NCBI GenBank assembly: GCA_023143935.1
Contig: JAGLGQ010000054.1
Span: 1-8,783, forward strand
DNA length: 8,783 bases
Source: Minisyncoccota bacterium
Lineage (GTDB): Bacteria; Patescibacteriota; Minisyncoccia; Phycocordibacterales; GCA-2747955
Reading direction: 5' to 3'
The translations under genes and the position numbers were made by a program. Position 1 is the first letter of the stretch; each line of letters begins with the position of its first letter. Under the pieces are notes generated by a model. The model worked only from the letters and a program-made list of their open reading frames with translations, had not been told where the DNA came from and did no database searches. Shown one piece after another: positions 4,861 through 8,783 of the stretch.

Positions 4861-7800
4861 ATGAAAAAAATTTTAATTTTTATTCTTCTTATAATATTTA
4901 CAACTTCTTTTTCTTTTGCAGCTTCATATCAATTAAGTAATTTTGATAAATTATCTTTGTATGTTTATTGCACATTTGCTTTTTGTGAAGAAAAAGAAGA
5001 AAAACTTTTAGTTCAAGAAAAAAAAAGTGAACTCCTTATTCAAGTGGAAGAAAAAACTCCTTCTGTTCAGGTGGAAAAAAAAACTTATCCTGTTCAAGTG
5101 GAGGAAAAAATAGAAGAAACAAAACATATAAAATATACAAATCCAATAGTACAAAAAACAATCAAAGAACAACCGATTGTAAATAATACTTATCCAACCA
5201 CAGTAGTAAATACTACAGTCAAAGAAACAGTCACCAACACCATTAATCTTGATGAAGTTTCTGACATAGAAAATGATATTAAAAATTTAGAAAGAAAAAT
5301 AAAATCAAATAGGTCTCTTATCAGTACTACTTTATCTGTTGCTAGTGATGATTTATCAGATAATTTTATTAATGATTTATCAGACGTAAACGCAACAACT
5401 CCAACCGATGGACAGATTTTAGTTTGGGATACCGCAACTTCTAAATGGGTAACTGGTTCTATGGCTACAAGTTCAGACACTCAAGACCTTTCAATTGTAG
5501 GACATACGATTTCATTAGTGGATGGTGGTTCGGTGGTTGTTCCTGATAATGATACAACTTATACGAATATTTCTGAATTTGTAAATGATTCAGGATACTT
5601 AACAACTATAGGAGCTCAACCATTTGACGCTTTACAAAATGTTGATGCTATGACAGAAGCAGATGATGATATCTTATTTTTTGATACAGATGGTTGGAAT
5701 AGATTAGCTCATGGAACAGACGGACAAGTTTTAAAATATACTACAGTAGGAGGTGTGACTTGGGCAACTGAATCAGGGGGTGGAGCGAGTCAATTAACAG
5801 ATTTGACTGATGTAAATACTGCGGGTATTACAAGTGGAAATATTTTAATGGCTGATGGAACAGATTGGGAATCAGTGGCTCAGACAAGTATTACTTCTTT
5901 GGGAACAATTGGAGCTGGTGTTTGGAATGGAACAGATGTTGCTGTTGCGGATGGTGGAACAGGAGCTTCAGATGCTTCAACTGCAAGAACTAATTTAGGC
6001 TTAGTTATTAGCACAAATGTCCAAGCTTGGGATGCTGATTTAGATGATTTAGCAGACGGAACTTTATCAAAAACAAAGATTCAAGATTATGCAAATTGGG
6101 ACACTGCCTACGGTTGGGGTAATCATGCTTCGGGGGGTTATCTAACAACAGTTGGAGCTCAACCACTTGATGCTTTACAAAACGTTGACACAATGACAGA
6201 AGCAGATAACGATATTCTTTTTTATGATACAGACGGCTGGAATAGATTAGCTCATGGAACAGATGGGCAAGTTTTGGAATATACTACAGCGGGTGGTGTG
6301 ACTTGGGCAGATGGTAGTTCAAGTTTATGGACAGCAAATGGTTCTGATATTTATTTTAATACGGGTGATGTAGGTATAGGGAACACAGCTCCAAGAGTAG
6401 CTTTAGATCTTGGTGATGGTGTTGGTGGTGGTGGTGGTGATGGGGCGATTTTAGCAATGGGATTACAAACTTCTGGATGGACAGAACCAAATCTTGGGTT
6501 GGGAACTAGATTTATGTGGTATCCACGAAAATCTGCACTTAGAGCAGGATATGTGAATGGTACTCAGTGGGATGATGTTAATATTGGTAGTTATTCAACC
6601 GCAGTGGGTTATGGCACAATTGCTTCAGCAAGTTATTCAATTGCAACGGGGAGAGATACAGCTGCTTCCGGAACATATTCAACTTCAATGGGATATAATT
6701 CAATCGCTTCGGGAGATGGTTCAACTGCATTAGGGTTTTATACAGAGGCAACAGGAAATTATTCATTTGCGGTGGGAAGAAGTACAGATGCCTCGGGGGT
6801 ATATGCCACTTCAATGGGATATAATTCAACCGCTTCAGGAAGTAGTTCAACTGCTTTGGGGCGTGGCACAACTGCTTCGGGGGATAGTTCAACCGCATTA
6901 GGGTATTATTCAACCGCTTCAGGAGATTATTCAGTTGCTATTGGACATTCTATTACAGCGGGAACAAATTCTCATGTTGTGGCTATTAGTTTAGACGATA
7001 GTGTAAGAACTTGTAATCAAGCTAATTCTATGTGTATTACGGGAGGTGAAGTGGGTATTGGTGATTTGAGCCCTACGGCTTTATTACATCTTAATCCATC
7101 TACCACAACAAGATCACAATTTAGATTAGAAACATCGGCTGGCACAAACCCAACAGCTCCAAATTCAGGAGATTTATGGTGGAATGGCACAAATTTAAAT
7201 TTTTACGATGGTGCATCTACTAATGATTTATTGGCGGGGAGTGGTGCATTTACGGATGGAGGCACATTAGCTTATTATAATGGTGGTAATGTGGGTATCG
7301 GCGATACTACACCAGATTTTAAATTAGAACTTGCTGGAACTTCATCTGTTACTGATAGAAAAATTGGAATTAATGATGTTCAAGTAGTTTATCTTCCTGA
7401 TCAAACAGATTTTTTAAATTCAATATTTTTTGGAAATGGTGGACAAAACCTTTCTTTTGTATTAGGAAATGATGGAAGGTATAATACAGGGGTAGGAATT
7501 GATGCTTTATCTGCTATTACTTTGGGATATTATAATACCGCCCTTGGTTACCAATCTCTTTATGCTACCCAAGATAGTGGTTTCAATGTAGCCATTGGAC
7601 CCCAAACTCTTTTTACTAATACTGTTGGAGATAATAATGTTGCCGTTGGTTATCGAGCATTATATCTTAATACTTCGGGAGACGCTAATGTGGCCAGTGG
7701 ACTTCGTTCTCTCTATTCTAATACTACAGGAGATTATAATGTAGCTATGGGTTATCAAGCCCTTCATGGTAATGTGGCAAATAGTAGGAGTATAGCAATA

Positions 7801-8727
7801 GGTTATAATGCCATGCAATTTGCAGATAATAGAACGACAGGACAGGGCACTTACAATATAGCTGTTGGATATGAAGCATTGAGGGGGAGTTTTGTTATAG
7901 CTGACAATATTGGTCGATACAATACAGCTCTTGGAGATAGTTCTCTTATTGTTAATTCTTCGGGATATAATAATACGGCTACTGGTTACAATGCTTTAAG
8001 TGTAAATACCACTGGATATAATAATACAGCAATAGGATATCAAGCTCTTATTACTAATACTACTGGATATAATAATACAGTTCTTGGTTATAGTGCCGAT
8101 GTTTCTGGTAATAATTATACTAATGCTATGGCTCTTGGTAATGGAGCTCTTGTTACCGCAAGTAATTATGTAAGAATTGGAGATACTGCCGTTACTCGTA
8201 TCGGTGGACAAGTTGCTTGGTCAAACCTTTCAGACGTGAGAAAGAAAGAAAATATTGAAGATAGCTCGCTTGGACTTGATTTTATTCTTGATTTAAGACC
8301 AGTTACTTTTAATTTTAAAGAAGGACAAACAGATATTTTATACACTGGACTTATTGCTCAAGAAGTGGAAACAGCGCTTGAAGGGGTAGAATTTAGTGGT
8401 TTAAATAAACCAGCAAACGATAGTGATTATTATTCTTTGGGTTATGCGAGTTTTGTAACACCTTTAATTAATGCAACACAAGAAATTTGGAATAAGGTTT
8501 TTACAAATCAAGAAGAAATTTTAGAATTGAAAGAAAAATTTGATGAAAAAGATTCGGAAATTGAGATGTTAAAATCAGAACTTTGTAAAAATGATAATTC
8601 ATATTCTTGGTGTGTTCAAAATATAGAAAAACCAATTGAACCAGAACCAATTTTAGGTTGTACAGACGAAACAGCAATAAACTATAAGTTAGAAGCAACA
8701 GAAGATGATGGTAGTTGTGAATATTAA
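4861..8727 (+). CDS. Large exported fibre/adhesin-like protein with S74 chaperone domain
   Basis: A 1288-residue protein. Start ATG 4861 is chosen over GTG 4789 because it gives a clean Sec signal peptide (KK, then a hydrophobic core, cleavage after FSFA or FSFAA at 20-21). Order: charged linker with QVEEKTPSV repeats (about 45-85), short predicted coiled coil (about 130-160), tail-fibre-like region (about 172-485, with LSDVNATTPTDGQ, DGGTGASDASTARTNLGL and two 58-residue repeats), three VGIG..(A/S/T)P motifs, nine 14-residue YadA-head-like repeats (577-701), a second array of about 17-residue repeats (872-1100), then a Peptidase_S74 chaperone (about 1121-1240) with LSDVRKKENI. Ser1124/Lys1129 match the Ser-Lys spacing of this self-cleaving family. 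The C-terminus carries GCTDETAINY...DDGSC. By analogy it should form a trimeric surface fibre, perhaps for attachment. No other phage genes are present. Confidence 0.85.
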   Translation: MKKILIFILLIIFTTSFSFAASYQLSNFDKLSLYVYCTFAFCEEKEEKLLVQEKKSELLIQVEEKTPSVQVEKKTYPVQVEEKIEETKHIKYTNPIVQKTIKEQPIVNNTYPTTVVNTTVKETVTNTINLDEVSDIENDIKNLERKIKSNRSLISTTLSVASDDLSDNFINDLSDVNATTPTDGQILVWDTATSKWVTGSMATSSDTQDLSIVGHTISLVDGGSVVVPDNDTTYTNISEFVNDSGYLTTIGAQPFDALQNVDAMTEADDDILFFDTDGWNRLAHGTDGQVLKYTTVGGVTWATESGGGASQLTDLTDVNTAGITSGNILMADGTDWESVAQTSITSLGTIGAGVWNGTDVAVADGGTGASDASTARTNLGLVISTNVQAWDADLDDLADGTLSKTKIQDYANWDTAYGWGNHASGGYLTTVGAQPLDALQNVDTMTEADNDILFYDTDGWNRLAHGTDGQVLEYTTAGGVTWADGSSSLWTANGSDIYFNTGDVGIGNTAPRVALDLGDGVGGGGGDGAILAMGLQTSGWTEPNLGLGTRFMWYPRKSALRAGYVNGTQWDDVNIGSYSTAVGYGTIASASYSIATGRDTAASGTYSTSMGYNSIASGDGSTALGFYTEATGNYSFAVGRSTDASGVYATSMGYNSTASGSSSTALGRGTTASGDSSTALGYYSTASGDYSVAIGHSITAGTNSHVVAISLDDSVRTCNQANSMCITGGEVGIGDLSPTALLHLNPSTTTRSQFRLETSAGTNPTAPNSGDLWWNGTNLNFYDGASTNDLLAGSGAFTDGGTLAYYNGGNVGIGDTTPDFKLELAGTSSVTDRKIGINDVQVVYLPDQTDFLNSIFFGNGGQNLSFVLGNDGRYNTGVGIDALSAITLGYYNTALGYQSLYATQDSGFNVAIGPQTLFTNTVGDNNVAVGYRALYLNTSGDANVASGLRSLYSNTTGDYNVAMGYQALHGNVANSRSIAIGYNAMQFADNRTTGQGTYNIAVGYEALRGSFVIADNIGRYNTALGDSSLIVNSSGYNNTATGYNALSVNTTGYNNTAIGYQALITNTTGYNNTVLGYSADVSGNNYTNAMALGNGALVTASNYVRIGDTAVTRIGGQVAWSNLSDVRKKENIEDSSLGLDFILDLRPVTFNFKEGQTDILYTGLIAQEVETALEGVEFSGLNKPANDSDYYSLGYASFVTPLINATQEIWNKVFTNQEEILELKEKFDEKDSEIEMLKSELCKNDNSYSWCVQNIEKPIEPEPILGCTDETAINYKLEATEDDGSCEY
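5041..5109 (+). repeat. 27-base tandem repeat in the charged linker
   Basis: Two full copies and a partial third of a 27-base unit encoding QVEEKTPSV, QVEKKTYPV and QVEEK, just after the signal peptide region of the fibre-like protein. Probably an extended spacer between the processed N-terminus and the fibre. Confidence 0.75.
5593..5766 (+). repeat. Tail-fibre-like 58-residue repeat, copy 1
   Basis: Encodes GYLTTIGAQPFDALQNVD..., then DTDGWNRLAHGTDGQVL and GGVTWA. It matches copy 2 at 6136-6309 with equal length and no gap. The copies differ at scattered, often synonymous, positions, so the duplication is old rather than recent. Confidence 0.85.
6136..6309 (+). repeat. Tail-fibre-like 58-residue repeat, copy 2
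   Basis: Encodes GYLTTVGAQPLDALQNVD..., then DTDGWNRLAHGTDGQVL and GGVTWA. It lies exactly 543 bases (181 codons) after copy 1; the intervening part holds the DGGTGASDASTARTNLGL segment familiar from phage tail fibres. Confidence 0.85.
6589..6963 (+). repeat. YadA-head-like repeats, nine 14-residue units
   Basis: Nine in-register units of 42 bases (the last is 39) following the pattern xYSTAxGYxTxASG, e.g. SYSTAVGYGTIASA, DSSTALGYYSTASG. This is the Hep_Hag/YadA head repeat that forms a left-handed parallel beta-roll in trimeric adhesins. The shared bases make this part prone to recombination. Confidence 0.88.
7474..8160 (+). repeat. Second beta-roll-type repeat array, about 17-residue units
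   Basis: Repeats of the form GYNNTAIGYQALITNTT, most regular at the end (7963-8115) where three units of 51 bases follow each other, and looser before. The NTAxGYxAL core resembles the YadA-type repeat with a longer turn. One unit near 7795-7920 is extended by inserts (MQFADNRTTGQGT). Confidence 0.75.
8221..8590 (+). other. S74 intramolecular chaperone / autoprotease domain
   Basis: Encodes SNLSDVRKKENIED, LDFILDLRPVTFNFK, YTGLIAQEVE, a YxSLGYASFVTPLINA segment and a final helical stretch (EEILELKEKFDEKDSEIEMLK) that should form the trimeric coiled coil. In phage endosialidase and eukaryotic MYRF, this domain trimerises the fibre and then cuts itself off just before the Ser of the SD.R.K motif; here that Ser codon is at 8230-8232. 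Cleavage here is inferred from the family. Confidence 0.85.
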
Positions 8728-8746
8728 TTTATATGGGTTTTTTTGT

Positions 8747-8752
8747 TATAAT
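8747..8752 (+). promoter_or_regulatory. -10 box for a leaderless gene
   Basis: TATAAT followed by exactly six bases and then ATG (8759-8761). The expected transcription start falls on or next to the A of the ATG, so the mRNA would have no 5' leader. No good -35 hexamer is visible upstream. Confidence 0.6.
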
Positions 8753-8758
8753 AAGATC

Positions 8759-8783
8759 ATGTCAGAAATAAAAAATGAAGCAA
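8759..8783 (+). CDS. Start of a further gene, cut by the window end
   Basis: ATG followed by codons for SEIKNEA, running off the window. Support comes only from the TATAAT box at leaderless distance and the open frame; too little is present for a function. Confidence 0.45.

Noticed and set aside
6412..6444. GGT microsatellite as a phase-variation switch
   Set aside because: The repeat unit is a codon, so slippage only changes the number of Gly residues and cannot switch the frame.
7996..8211. Antisense ORF rich in Ser, Ile and Asn
   Set aside because: A shadow of the repeat array on the other strand, with no promoter, start context or recognisable domain.
4861..8727. Prophage remnant
   Set aside because: Only fibre-like repeats and the S74 domain recall phage; there is a Sec signal peptide and no structural, replication or integrase gene nearby.
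1..8783. Alternative code with TGA read as Gly (Gracilibacteria/Absconditabacteria type)
   Set aside because: Seven intact genes contain no in-frame TGA and use GGN for Gly throughout; the TAA-only stops are explained by AT richness.

Overview
The window looks like a piece of a small, very AT-rich bacterial genome (roughly 30% G+C by eye), most likely from a Patescibacteria/CPR-type lineage. That placement is inference. It rests on the base composition, short ordinary genes with no visible Shine-Dalgarno sites, sigma70-like promoters lying almost on top of start codons, a RelB/RelE-type toxin pair, and a giant S74-chaperone surface protein ending in a GCTD...DDGSC module. There is no marker gene that fixes the phylum. 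All seven complete protein genes end in TAA and none has an in-frame TGA, so the standard bacterial code applies.

Layout. 7-1962 (+): a cytoplasmic trypsin-like serine protease, an AlkD-family DNA alkylation repair protein, and a RelB/DinJ-type antitoxin with its RelE/YafQ-type toxin. The toxin-antitoxin pair has its own near-consensus promoter buried in the end of the alkD-like gene. 2073-4558 (-): rluF-like pseudouridine synthase, then, after a 182-base gap, citramalate synthase (cimA). 4633-4714 (-): tRNA-Leu(UAG). 4861-8727 (+): a 1288-residue exported fibre-like protein built of tail-fibre-like repeats, YadA-head-like repeats, a second beta-roll-type repeat array and a C-terminal S74 self-cleaving chaperone. 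8759 onward (+): the first codons of another gene, with a TATAAT box exactly at leaderless distance.

The most interesting element is the gap before cimA (3666-3847). Read on the minus strand it contains, in order: a TTGACA-N17-TATTAT promoter; a 21-codon leader ORF with seven Ile codons, six of them within the seven codons 8-14; three RNA segments that can form alternative hairpins; and a hairpin plus U-tract just before the cimA start. The leader's stop codon overlaps the second segment. This is the architecture of a ribosome-mediated transcription attenuator of the trp/ilv type. Its Ile codons match the pathway of the gene behind it, since citramalate synthase commits carbon to isoleucine. 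I know of no described attenuator of this kind in such a lineage, but I could not search.

The other genes have no obvious shared function. The cimA enzyme would be controlled twice: by attenuation of its mRNA and, from family knowledge, by isoleucine feedback on its C-terminal domain.
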